Source of the DNA: Flavobacteriaceae bacterium
GTDB lineage: Bacteria > Bacteroidota > Bacteroidia > Flavobacteriales > Flavobacteriaceae
Direction of reading: 5' to 3'
DNA: 52,717 nt
Assembly: GCA_002702875.1 (NCBI GenBank)
Contig: PACV01000024.1
Span: 1 to 52,717 of the forward strand
Positions 29,703-38,785 of the stretch are shown one piece after another; position 1 is the first letter of the stretch; every line of letters starts with the position of its first letter. The position numbers and the translations under genes were made by a program. Under the pieces are notes generated by a model. The model was not told the origin of the DNA. It saw only the letters and a program-made list of their open reading frames with translations, and did not search any database.

Positions 29703-31291
29703 TAATTATTTAGATCATTTACATTTTTCGGCATCTCGTTAATTCTCCATGTAAAACCCTCAAGAAATAATTGATTTTTATCAATCATTTTTTCAGGATT
29801 TACTTTCCCGTCAGGAAGAGTAAAGAAGGTAATTTCTTTAATTTCGTTTTTATCCATTTTCATTTCAATTGAACTACAAATAGTTTTATTAATACCAATT
29901 AATTCACTTTTTTCAGTATACATGTAGTATATTACTTCGGTATTTTTGTCGACTTTTATGTTTTTTAAATTTCCATTTTCAAAATTTCCATATAAATTTT
30001 TACCTTTAATTTGGTTGAACCCATTTTTATTTAACGTGTCCTCTTCTGCTATAAAGGTATTGTCAAAAATGAATATTGAATCAAGTTTACTATTAGAGGA
30101 ATCTGTTAACAGATGAATTAAATTTCCAGAAAGTTGACTTTTTTCGAACCATAAAATTGGATTTCTCATATTTTTTTGGTTTATATTTAAAATTTGGTTT
30201 TCCTTTCTAGTTAAAGGTTTTTTTATCAATTTTATCAATTGATCACTTTCCTTAAATGATAATGAATCAGATTTACCTTTTAAATCTGAATTTAAAATTT
30301 TAACATCATAATAAGCAGTTATGAGTCTATTTTTATCTTTTCCAGTTAAAATAATTGTATCAGCACTTATATATAGAGAATCATTTTCAATGATATTAAT
30401 TGCAATAGGATTTTTGGTAATTATTGCAGAATCTTTTGACTTAAATACTTCACCATAATTACCTCTAATTATTGAATTATTAATAGTATCAAAAATTTTA
30501 ACATTTTTTGATGCTGAGGCATATCTATTAACATTTTCAAAATATAAACTATCTCCTTTAATTATTTTGTTATTGTAATGAATAACAGCATTTTTTTTAA
30601 AGTTACCTTTTTCAATTTTTGAATTGTAATATCCGCTTTCACAATATATTTCATAATCTTTACCCACAATTTTTGATGGTCCATAAAAAAATGAATCTTC
30701 ATTTAAAACAAAATAGTCAAGTCTTGATGAATTTAAATTGTATTCTGGATTTTTTATCTTCACATTTTTTATAAATCTATATTTTTTTTCATCTAAAAAA
30801 TACGTACCCTCATTACTGTTTAATGTACTTGATTCATCAATTATTTTTCCGGGTGTTTTATAAAATGCAATGTTATTAATTCTATCTAAATATAAAGTGT
30901 CAGTGTATAGTTCCATTTCTTCATTTCTTAAATTGACATTACCCCAAGCTTTAATTTTTTTAATTTTTCCGTCATACTCTATGTGATCACTATTTAAAAA
31001 TAAACTATCACCTTGATTAAAAACTATATCTCCATTAGCACTAAAAAAATTTTTCTTAGGGTAAAAAAATGATGTGTTTGATTTAATCAATGCTCCCTCA
31101 TGATATAAGTGAACCCTTATATTATTCTCTTTTTTTAGTATGTTAGCTCCAGGAAAATTAAATTCATCTTTTGTGAATGAACCTGCTTGCTGTATCTCAA
31201 TTATTTTTGAATCTTGAGAAAAAATATATAAACCATAAGTAAAAAAAAATATAAAAAAAAATAGTTTATGTAATCTATATATTTTAATCAT
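29702..31291 (-). CDS. OstA-like (LptA/LptD-N-type) envelope protein
   Basis: A 529-residue exported protein: a hydrophobic signal segment (about residues 9-26, FFFIFFFTYGLYIFS) followed by a long series of short beta-strand repeats such as GDSLFLNSDHIEYDGKIKKIKAWGNVNL and GDSLYFENVNRYASASKNVKIF, the OstA/LptA jelly-roll pattern. Such proteins form a periplasmic bridge for lipopolysaccharide transport; the Bacteroidota version is longer than E. coli LptA. Its start overlaps the purA stop by 4 bases, and the aminotransferase overlaps its stop. Confidence 0.85.
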   Translation of the reverse strand: MIKIYRLHKLFFFIFFFTYGLYIFSQDSKIIEIQQAGSFTKDEFNFPGANILKKENNIRVHLYHEGALIKSNTSFFYPKKNFFSANGDIVFNQGDSLFLNSDHIEYDGKIKKIKAWGNVNLRNEEMELYTDTLYLDRINNIAFYKTPGKIIDESSTLNSNEGTYFLDEKKYRFIKNVKIKNPEYNLNSSRLDYFVLNEDSFFYGPSKIVGKDYEIYCESGYYNSKIEKGNFKKNAVIHYNNKIIKGDSLYFENVNRYASASKNVKIFDTINNSIIRGNYGEVFKSKDSAIITKNPIAINIIENDSLYISADTIILTGKDKNRLITAYYDVKILNSDLKGKSDSLSFKESDQLIKLIKKPLTRKENQILNINQKNMRNPILWFEKSQLSGNLIHLLTDSSNSKLDSIFIFDNTFIAEEDTLNKNGFNQIKGKNLYGNFENGNLKNIKVDKNTEVIYYMYTEKSELIGINKTICSSIEMKMDKNEIKEITFFTLPDGKVNPEKMIDKNQLFLEGFTWRINEMPKNVNDLNN

Positions 31292-32565
31292 AAATTTCTA
31301 AATATAGTCTGTTTTCTGTTTGGCCCTACTGATATAATACTTATTGGTATATTTAGTTCTTTTTCAATATAAGATATATAATTTTTAAAGTTGACCGGAA
31401 ACTCATTTTCATTTTCAATTTTTGTTAAATCTTCAAACCATCCTTTAAGCTCCTTATAAATGGGTATAACACTATGTTTTTCTATAGAGTAGGGGAAATA
31501 ATCTATTTTTTTACCGTCCATCTCATATCCAACACAAATTTTTATTTTTTCAATACCTGACAAAACATCACTCTTCATCATTATAAGTTTAGTTATACCA
31601 TTGATTCTGACAGCATATTTAAGAGAAACTAAGTCTAACCATCCACATCTTCTACTTCTACCAGTAGTTGAACCAAATTCATTGCCAATTTTAGCAATTT
31701 TTTTTCCAATTGAATTTGACAGCTCAGTAGGGAAAGGTCCACTTCCAACTCTTGTTGAATAAGCTTTAAAAATACCAATAATATTATTTAATTGATTTGG
31801 GGGTATGCCAAGACCAGTACATGCACCTGCAGCTGTTGTATTTGAGGAAGTAACATAAGGGTATGATCCAAAATCAATATCCAAAAGAGATCCTTGAGCA
31901 CCTTCAGCTAAAATATTAACATTAGATTTAATTTCATTATGAAGGAAAACTTCACTATCAATGATATTCATTTCATTGATTAAATCAATAGCTTGGAAAA
32001 ATTCTTTTTCAAATTTTTTCAAATCGAATTCAATTTTAACTTCATAGAAATTTAGAAGTTTTAAATGTTTTTCTTTAAGTTGATTATACTTATTTATCCA
32101 ATTTGATTTTTCAATATCACCAACTCTTATTCCATTTCTACCTGTTTTGTCCATATATGTGGGGCCTATACCTTTAAGGGTCGAACCAATTTTTTTATTC
32201 CCCTTTGATGCTTCAGATGCTGCGTCCAAAATTCTATGAGTTGGTAAAATTAAATGAGCCTTTCTCGAAATGAACAGTGATTTAGAGAAATTAATGTTGT
32301 ACTTATAAAGTGATTTAATCTCTTTCTCCAAAATTACAGGGTCAATTACAACCCCATTTCCAATAAGATTTATTATTGAGTTATGAAAAATACCTGAGGG
32401 GATTGTGTGAAGAACATGCTTAATTCCGTCAAACTCAAGTGTATGTCCTGCATTAGGTCCACCCTGAAATCTTGCAATTATCTTATATTGTTTTGATAAA
32501 ACATCAACTATTTTACCTTTACCTTCATCTCCCCATTGCAGTCCAAGAATTATATCAACTGGCAT
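31288..32565 (-). CDS. purA: Adenylosuccinate synthetase
   Basis: GTP-dependent condensation of IMP and aspartate, first committed step to AMP. The N-terminal GLQWGDEGKGK (Asp13 as catalytic base) and GGPNAGHTL (His41) are intact. GTTGRSRRCGWLDLV and the internal GIGPTYMDKTGRNGIRVGD block also match. At 425 residues it is full length. It starts 2 bases after the fur stop, tightly linked to fur upstream and ostA-like downstream. Confidence 0.97.
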   Translation of the reverse strand: MPVDIILGLQWGDEGKGKIVDVLSKQYKIIARFQGGPNAGHTLEFDGIKHVLHTIPSGIFHNSIINLIGNGVVIDPVILEKEIKSLYKYNINFSKSLFISRKAHLILPTHRILDAASEASKGNKKIGSTLKGIGPTYMDKTGRNGIRVGDIEKSNWINKYNQLKEKHLKLLNFYEVKIEFDLKKFEKEFFQAIDLINEMNIIDSEVFLHNEIKSNVNILAEGAQGSLLDIDFGSYPYVTSSNTTAAGACTGLGIPPNQLNNIIGIFKAYSTRVGSGPFPTELSNSIGKKIAKIGNEFGSTTGRSRRCGWLDLVSLKYAVRINGITKLIMMKSDVLSGIEKIKICVGYEMDGKKIDYFPYSIEKHSVIPIYKELKGWFEDLTKIENENEFPVNFKNYISYIEKELNIPISIISVGPNRKQTIFRNL

Positions 32566-32567
32566 AT

Positions 32568-33011
32568 TTACTTTTTATTTTTAGTACCATAAAAATAAAG
32601 AGAATGTTTGTGAATTTTTATATCAAACACCTCTTCAATTGTTTCTTTAATACTTTGAATCCTAGGGTCACAAAACTCTTTAACTTCTCCAGAGTCAGTC
32701 AAAATTACGTGGTCGTGTTGTTTGTCAAAGAATGATTTTTCGTATTGAGCTTGGTTTTTACCAAATTGATGTTTTCTAACTAATCCACATTCTAAAAGTA
32801 ATTCAATTGTATTATATAAAGTTGCTCTACTAACTCTGTAGTTTTTATTTTTCATCAAAATGTAAAGAGATTCAATGTCAAAATGATCTTCATTGTTATA
32901 AATTTCATTCAATATAGCAAACCTTTCCGGAGTTTTCCTATGTTTTTGTGAATCAAGAAAGTTTATAAAAACATTTTTAACTATTTCTTGGTGATTTTCA
33001 ATATGTGCCAT
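32568..33011 (-). CDS. Fur family transcriptional regulator
   Basis: A 147-residue metal-sensing repressor. The winged helix includes [15 protein letters not shown] and [20 protein letters not shown]; the dimerisation domain has QYEKS, HDHV and the C-terminal HSLYFYG, so the regulatory metal residues (Glu, His-x-His, His) are retained. Both cysteines of the canonical CxxC zinc site are replaced (ILTDSGE), so the structural zinc site is absent. The sensed metal or peroxide cannot be told from sequence. It has its own -7 element after rsh and is 2 bases from purA. Confidence 0.9.
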   Translation of the reverse strand: MAHIENHQEIVKNVFINFLDSQKHRKTPERFAILNEIYNNEDHFDIESLYILMKNKNYRVSRATLYNTIELLLECGLVRKHQFGKNQAQYEKSFFDKQHDHVILTDSGEVKEFCDPRIQSIKETIEEVFDIKIHKHSLYFYGTKNKK

Positions 33012-33027
33012 AATAATTTTAAAATTG

Positions 33028-33035
33028 CAAATTTA
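33028..33035 (-). promoter_or_regulatory. Candidate -7 element for fur-purA
   Basis: Minus-strand TAAATTTG, continuing TAAATTTGCAA, 16 bases before the fur ATG, in the 28-base rsh-fur gap. Any -33 element would lie inside the rsh 3' end; none is obvious. It implies that fur-purA-ostA can be transcribed independently of rsh. Confidence 0.4.
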
Positions 33036-33039
33036 ATTT

Positions 33040-35241
33040 TTATTCTCTTGTAATTTTATCTATTCCATTTATTTTATTCAACTTTTTAACTAATTTATCA
33101 ATTATTGAATTGTTTTTAACAAAAACATCTATTTCTCCAATAAATAGCCCCTCTTTAGTATTAAAATTTATTTGTTTAATGTTTACGTTCATATTACTGG
33201 ATATTATTTTTGTTACCTCGTTAACCAACCCTAGTGTATCCATACCTGAAAGTTTAAGCCTAACGCTAAACTCTTGTTCAGATGAATCAACCCAGGTTGC
33301 AGTTATTAATCTATTTGCGTAATTGGATTGTAAAATAATTGATTTATCACAGTCAGTTTTATGAACTTTTATGTCATCTTTAAGAGTTTTAAATCCAAAG
33401 ACTTTATCACCAGCAATTGGATTACAACATTTTGCTAAGGAATATTTTTGTTCTTCTTTTTCTTCTCCAAATAATAATTTGTCATATTTTGATGAAAAAT
33501 CATTTGCTTCAGTCAAAACAATATTTTTTTTCCTAGAAATTTTTTCTTTTAAAAAGTTAAAAATTTTGTTATTGTAAGAATTAGCAAAATCTCTAATTTT
33601 CTTATTATCTACACTACCATAACCAACTCTAAAATATAGATCTATAATATTTTTAACACCAAAAAAATTTATTAAACCTTTTATTGTTTTTTGATTTACA
33701 GAAATTTTTAAATGTTTTAATTTTCTATGTAATGACTTCTTACCTTGATCTGCAATTAATATTTTCTCTTCATTTAAAGAAGTTTTAATTTTTGATCTAG
33801 CTCTAGAGGTTACAACATAATCTAGCCAGTTTGGGCTTGGTTTTGAGTTTGGTGTTGTTATAATTTCTATTTGATCTCCACTTTTAAGTTTTTTACTTAA
33901 TGGAACTAATTTACCATTTACTCTAACACCTCTTGTTTTTAAACCAATTTCAGTGTGGATGTTAAATGCAAAATCCAAAGCAGTTGAATTTGCAGGCAAT
34001 GACTTTAACTCTCCCTTAGGTGTAAAAACAAAAATTTCATCGGCATATAAGTTTAGTTTAAAGTCCTCAACAAATTCTACAGCATTAGAACTATTGTTTT
34101 CCAAAATTTCTTTTAAGTGATTAAGCCATTTATCAATTTCACTTTCTTTTTTAAAGCCACTTTTATATCTGTGATGAGCAGCATAACCTTTTTCAGCTAT
34201 TTCATGCATCCTTTCAGATCTTATTTGAACTTCAACCCATTTATTATTTGGACCGAGAACAGTTATGTGAAGTGACTCATAACCGTTAGTTTTTGAGGAA
34301 GAAATCCAATCTCTTAATCTTGTGGGATTAGGAGTAAAAAGATCGGTGACAATTGAATAAATTTTCCAAGCTATAAATTTTTCGTTTTTGTTGGAGGACT
34401 TGTAAACAATTCTTATTGCAAATTTATCAAAAACATTATCATATGAAATGTTCTGTTTTTGCATTTTCTGATATATTGAATAAATGGATTTATTTCTTCC
34501 TTGAATAAAGTATTTTAATTTTTCTTTTTTTAATTTTTTGTTGATTAGGTTAGAAAATTTTGATATGTAAATACTTTGGTCAACTTGACTTTTATCAATT
34601 TTTTTACTTATGTAATCAAAACTTTTAAAATCTGTATATTTAAGACTTAAATCTTCTAACTCAGTTTTGATATTGTACATCCCAATTCTGTGAGCAATTG
34701 GTGCATAAATATAAAGTGTTTCTGATGCAGTTCTAATTTGTTTATATTCAGGCATTGAGTCCAGAGTTTGCATATTATGAAGGCGATCGGCAATTTTTAT
34801 AATTATAACTCTTATATCATCATTTAGAGTTAATAACATTTTTCTAAAATTTTCAGCCTGAAGGGAAATGTTAGTGTCCTTTTTTAAATTTGATATTTTA
34901 GTTAGACCCTCAACAATTTTAGAAACTTTAGATCCGAAAAGTTTTTTTATTTTACTTAAAGAGTATTTCGTGTCTTCAATAACATCATGTAAAAGTGCAG
35001 CTGAAATTGAAACTGCATCAAGACCTATTTGAGAAGAAACAATTTTTGCAACTTCAATTGGATGAAAAACATATAATTCTCCTGACTTTCTTCTTTGGTT
35101 TGAATGCGCGTCAACAGCAGTGTCAAATGCTAAACGAATTAACTTTTTGTCTTTATCATTTAATGTTTGATAACTATTTCTAAGTAATTCTTTGTATTGT
35201 TTAGCTAATTTTCTACTTTCAATATTTTTCTCAATAATCAT
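33040..35241 (-). CDS. rsh: Bifunctional (p)ppGpp synthetase/hydrolase, RelA/SpoT homologue
   Basis: Controls the stringent response by making and degrading (p)ppGpp. The N-terminal HD hydrolase domain has FHPIEV (His60), ALLHDVIEDT (His85-Asp86, Glu89-Asp90) and DRLHNMQTL. The synthetase domain has DKFAIRIVY, NGYESLHITVLGP, VEVQIRSERMHEIAEKGYAAHHRYK. Then come a TGS domain (IFVFTPKGELKSLP), a zinc-finger region (KCCNPIAGDKVFG) and a C-terminal ACT domain. At 733 residues it is a long-form Rsh; with the HD residues intact it should be bifunctional. Located between trmH-like and fur. Confidence 0.96.
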   Translation of the reverse strand: MIIEKNIESRKLAKQYKELLRNSYQTLNDKDKKLIRLAFDTAVDAHSNQRRKSGELYVFHPIEVAKIVSSQIGLDAVSISAALLHDVIEDTKYSLSKIKKLFGSKVSKIVEGLTKISNLKKDTNISLQAENFRKMLLTLNDDIRVIIIKIADRLHNMQTLDSMPEYKQIRTASETLYIYAPIAHRIGMYNIKTELEDLSLKYTDFKSFDYISKKIDKSQVDQSIYISKFSNLINKKLKKEKLKYFIQGRNKSIYSIYQKMQKQNISYDNVFDKFAIRIVYKSSNKNEKFIAWKIYSIVTDLFTPNPTRLRDWISSSKTNGYESLHITVLGPNNKWVEVQIRSERMHEIAEKGYAAHHRYKSGFKKESEIDKWLNHLKEILENNSSNAVEFVEDFKLNLYADEIFVFTPKGELKSLPANSTALDFAFNIHTEIGLKTRGVRVNGKLVPLSKKLKSGDQIEIITTPNSKPSPNWLDYVVTSRARSKIKTSLNEEKILIADQGKKSLHRKLKHLKISVNQKTIKGLINFFGVKNIIDLYFRVGYGSVDNKKIRDFANSYNNKIFNFLKEKISRKKNIVLTEANDFSSKYDKLLFGEEKEEQKYSLAKCCNPIAGDKVFGFKTLKDDIKVHKTDCDKSIILQSNYANRLITATWVDSSEQEFSVRLKLSGMDTLGLVNEVTKIISSNMNVNIKQINFNTKEGLFIGEIDVFVKNNSIIDKLVKKLNKINGIDKITRE

Positions 35242-35279
35242 CTATTTAATTTACATAAACTTTATTTAATTTAATAATA

Positions 35280-36104
35280 TTAAAAAATTTTTCTTTGTTT
35301 TAATGCTTCATATATAATTATTGATGAAGTAACTGAAACATTGAGGGAATCACTCTGACCAAACATGGGTATAATTATATTTTCGTTTGATTTTTTAAGC
35401 CATTTTTGAGAGAGACCTTTATCTTCTGATCCAAATGCTATTGCGAAACTTTTCAAAAAAGAAACTTTTGTAAATAATTTTGTTTCATTTGACAATGAAG
35501 TGCAATATAATTTTATTTTGTTTTTTTTTAAAAATCTAAAAATTTCATCATCATTAGATTCCGTAATTTTTAAATTGAAAATTGCACCTTCGCTTGATTT
35601 AATTATATTGGGATTATAAATATCAGTTTTTGGATTTGATATGATTATATAATCAATCTTTGTTGCATCAGCTGTTCTAAATATTCCTCCAATATTCCCC
35701 GGCTTTTCTATAGAGTCCAAAATTAGAATTATTTCATTTTTTTTTAAATCAAAACTTTTTAATGTTAGATTTTTTTGTTTGAATAGAGCAATTATTTTTG
35801 ATGACTTGGGCCTAAATAAAATAGACTCAAGTATTTTATTTTTTATTGTAATAACTGTCGATAAATCAATTGATTTAAATTTTTTATCAAAAGATATTTT
35901 ATTTAATTCATCTAATGTTGTGTATATTTTTTCAATCTTGAAACCAGATTTAATTGCTTTAAAAAAGTATTTTTCTCCTTCAACATAAAACAAACTATTT
36001 TTTTTTCTAAAACTTGATTTTGTTTTAAGGGAAGTCAAAAATTTAATTTCATTATTTCCAAAACTTGAGATATGTTTTTTTTCCAAATTAAATACTGAAT
36101 TCAA
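35280..36104 (-). CDS. TrmH/SpoU-family RNA 2'-O-methyltransferase
   Basis: A 274-residue SPOUT-fold methyltransferase that probably methylates a ribose in rRNA or tRNA. An N-terminal substrate-binding domain (LTSLKTKSSFRKKNSLFYVEGEKYF region) precedes the knot: motif 1 LDSIEKPGNIGGIFRTADA, motif 2 AIAFGSEDKGLS, motif 3 IPMFGQSDSLNVSVTSSIIIYE. The start codon is TTG at 36104; no ATG lies further upstream in frame before the neighbouring gene. Target nucleotide unknown. Confidence 0.92.
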   Translation of the reverse strand: MNSVFNLEKKHISSFGNNEIKFLTSLKTKSSFRKKNSLFYVEGEKYFFKAIKSGFKIEKIYTTLDELNKISFDKKFKSIDLSTVITIKNKILESILFRPKSSKIIALFKQKNLTLKSFDLKKNEIILILDSIEKPGNIGGIFRTADATKIDYIIISNPKTDIYNPNIIKSSEGAIFNLKITESNDDEIFRFLKKNKIKLYCTSLSNETKLFTKVSFLKSFAIAFGSEDKGLSQKWLKKSNENIIIPMFGQSDSLNVSVTSSIIIYEALKQRKIF

Positions 36105-36117
36105 AATTTTTTTTTGG

Positions 36118-37125
36118 TTACTTTATATCTACAAGTTCAACTTCGAAAATTAAAGTTGCGTTTGGAGGTATAACTCCTCCTGCACCAGATGAACCATAAG
36201 CTAATTCCGGAGGAATTATTAAAGTTGCAGAACTTCCTTTTTTAAGAAGCATAATACCTTCATCCCAACCTGGTATCACTTGACCTACCCCTAGAGTAAA
36301 TTCAATAGGGGTGTTTCTTTTAAAAGATGAGTCAAATTCAGTTTTGTCAAGTAATGTTCCTTTATAATGAACAGATACAGTTTGACCAATTGAGGGTTTA
36401 CTTCCACCACCAACTTTATTGATTTTATAGTATAACCCTGATTTAGTCTTACTGAAATCTTTTGTTAAATTTGAAATTATTTTTTTTTCCTCATCTATTT
36501 TTTTCTTTTTTTCAATTAGCATATTTTCAAAATAATCTGAAATAGTTTTAACTGCATTAAAGTTTTTAGCAGATTTTCCTTCACGAATTATAGAAATATT
36601 TATAATTGTGTCTTTTGATATTATTTTATTTACTATTTCCATTCCCTTTATTACTGAACCGAAAACAGAATGTTTGCCATCAAGCCAAGGTGTCTCTTTA
36701 TGAGTAATAAAAAATTGACTTCCATTAGTTGATGGACCTGCATTAGCCATTGATAACACTCCAGCTTTGTCATGTTTTAATGAACTAACAAATTCATCTT
36801 TAAATTTATAACCTGGACCGCCAGATCCAGTTCCAGAAGGGTCGCCACCTTGTATCATAAAATCATCAATTACTCTATGAAATGTTAAACCATCATAAAA
36901 TTTTTTATTTTTAAAATTTTCAGAAACATATGGGTTAGTACCTTCGGATAAAGTAACAAAATTCGAAACAGTCAATGGTGTGAGTTCATATTGAAGCTTG
37001 ACAATTATTTCACCTTTATTAGTTTTGAGCTTAGCAAATAAACCGTTTTCTTCCATATTTGATAAATTATTACATGAGATTATAAGTATTAAAAAAACCG
37101 ATAAAAAAATAAAAATATTTTTCAT
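36118..37125 (-). CDS. Dual-family immunophilin: cyclophilin-FKBP peptidylprolyl isomerase lipoprotein
   Basis: A 335-residue lipoprotein with signal peptide and lipobox LIISC (Cys18). A cyclophilin domain (about 30-195) has [44 protein letters not shown], with active-site Arg, Gln and Trp retained. After a charged coiled linker (about 205-225) a complete FKBP domain (about 235-335) carries [33 protein letters not shown] and [10 protein letters not shown]. Such cyclophilin-FKBP fusions are known from Flavobacteriia. It probably folds envelope proteins in the periplasm. gldI, another FKBP-like lipoprotein, is immediately upstream. Confidence 0.93.
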   Translation of the reverse strand: MKNIFIFLSVFLILIISCNNLSNMEENGLFAKLKTNKGEIIVKLQYELTPLTVSNFVTLSEGTNPYVSENFKNKKFYDGLTFHRVIDDFMIQGGDPSGTGSGGPGYKFKDEFVSSLKHDKAGVLSMANAGPSTNGSQFFITHKETPWLDGKHSVFGSVIKGMEIVNKIISKDTIINISIIREGKSAKNFNAVKTISDYFENMLIEKKKKIDEEKKIISNLTKDFSKTKSGLYYKINKVGGGSKPSIGQTVSVHYKGTLLDKTEFDSSFKRNTPIEFTLGVGQVIPGWDEGIMLLKKGSSATLIIPPELAYGSSGAGGVIPPNATLIFEVELVDIK

Positions 37126-37159
37126 TTACTTTTTTTATAAATATATGATTTAGTATTGA

Positions 37160-37690
37160 TTAATCCTTAAAATGTTTTAATAAATTGATAATAATTATTA
37201 GTGGTTGATTGATTCCAATTTTATTAAAATCCCCCATGTAACCATAACATAAAAATGATGGAAACAAAAACTTAGCAGTTTCACCCTCACCTAATACTTT
37301 TACTCCCTCTCTTAATGCTGGCAAAATATCATCTTTATCAATTATATAATTTACATCTTGCAAGAAATTTTTGTCGTAAATAATATTACCAAATACGTCG
37401 TATATTTCATAAGAAAAAATAACTCTTTCACCTATATTTGGTTTTCTTTTATCATTTTTATTGATGAAACTATACCAAAATCCATTATTTGAATAATAAA
37501 ATTTTTTTTTCGAATTATTTATAATTTCTTTAAAAACATTTTCCTCTTTCAATCGAATTTTAATATTCCTTTTAATTGAAGATTTAAAAAAAGAATTCTT
37601 ATTATTATTTAGAGGTTTTCGTGGTTTAATTTCATTACATGAGAAAATATTCCATAGAAAAATAAATAGTAAAAACTTAATAATTTTCAT
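37160..37690 (-). CDS. gldI: Gliding motility-associated FKBP-type isomerase GldI
   Basis: A 176-residue lipoprotein: signal MKIIKFLLFIFLWNIFSC with lipobox Cys18. The FKBP-like domain runs from about residue 80 (GFWYSFINKND, VIFSYEIYDVFGNIIYD) to VKVLGEGETAKFLFPSFLCYGYMGD and the C-terminus. GldI is required for gliding and for the linked type IX secretion system in Flavobacterium johnsoniae. ATG 37690 is preferred to 37726 because it starts exactly at the signal peptide and reduces the overlap with nrnA from 50 to 14 bases. Presence of gldI alone does not prove motility. Confidence 0.88.
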   Translation of the reverse strand: MKIIKFLLFIFLWNIFSCNEIKPRKPLNNNKNSFFKSSIKRNIKIRLKEENVFKEIINNSKKKFYYSNNGFWYSFINKNDKRKPNIGERVIFSYEIYDVFGNIIYDKNFLQDVNYIIDKDDILPALREGVKVLGEGETAKFLFPSFLCYGYMGDFNKIGINQPLIIIINLLKHFKD

Positions 37691-38699
37691 TTTTAAATTT
37701 GTCCTTGTTTTCTTTAATTCTTTCAACTAGTTTTTTTGTAGTAGTATTTATGTCATCATATGATTTTCCTCCAGCTGCATTAATATGTCCTCCACCATTA
37801 AAATATTTTCTTGCAAATAGATTTACATCAAAATCCCCTTTAGATCGAAACGACATTTTAATAAAGTTTTCATTAATATCTTCAATTAAAATTACAGAGA
37901 GAATAATTCCTTTAATACTTAATCCAAAGTTAACAAACCCTTCAGAGTCACCTTTTTGAAAATTATATTTTATTAATTCATTTTTTGATAGCTTCATGTA
38001 AACAGCATTTATTTTATTTATTTTTTTTATGCTTGATAATGCCTTTGATAAAAGTTTAATTTTATTAATGCTATTTACATCATATATTTTTTCGTGAATA
38101 TCAGCTGGATTAATATTGTTTTTTAGAAGTTCAGATGTTATTTGGTGAGTTTTGTGAGTGGTAGAGGGGAATCTAAATGAGCCTGAGTCAGTCATAATTC
38201 CACAATATAAACACGTTGATATATTTTTATCAATTAATTTTTCATCAATTTCTGCTAAAACATTGTAAAGCATTTCACATGTTGATCCATAACTTGTATC
38301 TGAATATATTAAATCATAAATATTTTTAGGGTCAACATGATGGTCAATTATTACTTTTTTTGAATTAGATTTTTGAATTGGATGTTTAATTTTTTCAATT
38401 CTGTCAAAAGAATTAAAATCAAGCATAAAAATTACCTCTGATTTAGAAATTAAATTGTTTGAAAAAATTATATCATGATTATAATTAATAATATTTTTTT
38501 CTCCTGGAAGCCAATTCAAAAAACTTGGATATTCAGTTGGACTAATTATATAAGCTTGTTTGTTTTTTTTTTCTAAAAAAAGCCATAAAGCTAAACAGCT
38601 ACCAAGGGCGTCTCCATCAGGATTACTGTGAGGGACAATTACAAATCTATTCGATTCAGTTATTAATTTATTTAGTTTTTTAATAAAATCTTCAAACAT
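37677..38699 (-). CDS. nrnA: DHH-DHHA1 phosphoesterase (NrnA-like nanoRNase/pAp phosphatase)
   Basis: A 340-residue exopolyphosphatase-superfamily protein that degrades short oligoribonucleotides and/or pAp. DHH domain: IVPHSNPDGDALGSCLA, MLDFNSFDRIE, IIDHHVDP and GIMTDSGSFRFPST provide the metal ligands. The DHHA1 domain ends in YFNGGGHINAAGG. At 340 residues it is full length. It is the first gene of a minus-strand series with gldI and the immunophilin, and is divergent from ndk with a shared promoter region. Confidence 0.92.
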   Translation of the reverse strand: MFEDFIKKLNKLITESNRFVIVPHSNPDGDALGSCLALWLFLEKKNKQAYIISPTEYPSFLNWLPGEKNIINYNHDIIFSNNLISKSEVIFMLDFNSFDRIEKIKHPIQKSNSKKVIIDHHVDPKNIYDLIYSDTSYGSTCEMLYNVLAEIDEKLIDKNISTCLYCGIMTDSGSFRFPSTTHKTHQITSELLKNNINPADIHEKIYDVNSINKIKLLSKALSSIKKINKINAVYMKLSKNELIKYNFQKGDSEGFVNFGLSIKGIILSVILIEDINENFIKMSFRSKGDFDVNLFARKYFNGGGHINAAGGKSYDDINTTTKKLVERIKENKDKFKNENY

Positions 38700-38719
38700 T
38701 TTAAACTTAAATTTTAAAA

Positions 38720-38753
38720 CAAATTTAAATAGATATAAATTAATAATTGCAAA
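38720..38753 (-). promoter_or_regulatory. Promoter of nrnA-gldI (Bacteroidota -33/-7 type)
   Basis: On the minus strand TTTG (38753-38750), 22-base spacer, TAAATTTG (38727-38720). The predicted start is about 15 bases before the nrnA ATG. Its -33 element touches the -33 TTG of the divergent ndk promoter, forming the palindrome TTGCAA at 38747-38752. Confidence 0.6.
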
Positions 38754-38778
38754 TTATAATTTTCATTTCGTAAATTTG
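38747..38778 (+). promoter_or_regulatory. Promoter of ndk (Bacteroidota -33/-7 type)
   Basis: TTG at 38747-38749, 21-base spacer, TAAATTTG at 38771-38778. Only 7 bases separate the -7 element from the ndk ATG, so the mRNA should start within a few bases of the start codon (leaderless or nearly so). Confidence 0.65.
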
Positions 38779-38785
38779 TTACAAT

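Noticed and set aside
37691-37726. Longer gldI start at 37726
   Set aside because: It overlaps nrnA by 50 bases and places 12 charged residues before an ideal lipoprotein signal peptide.
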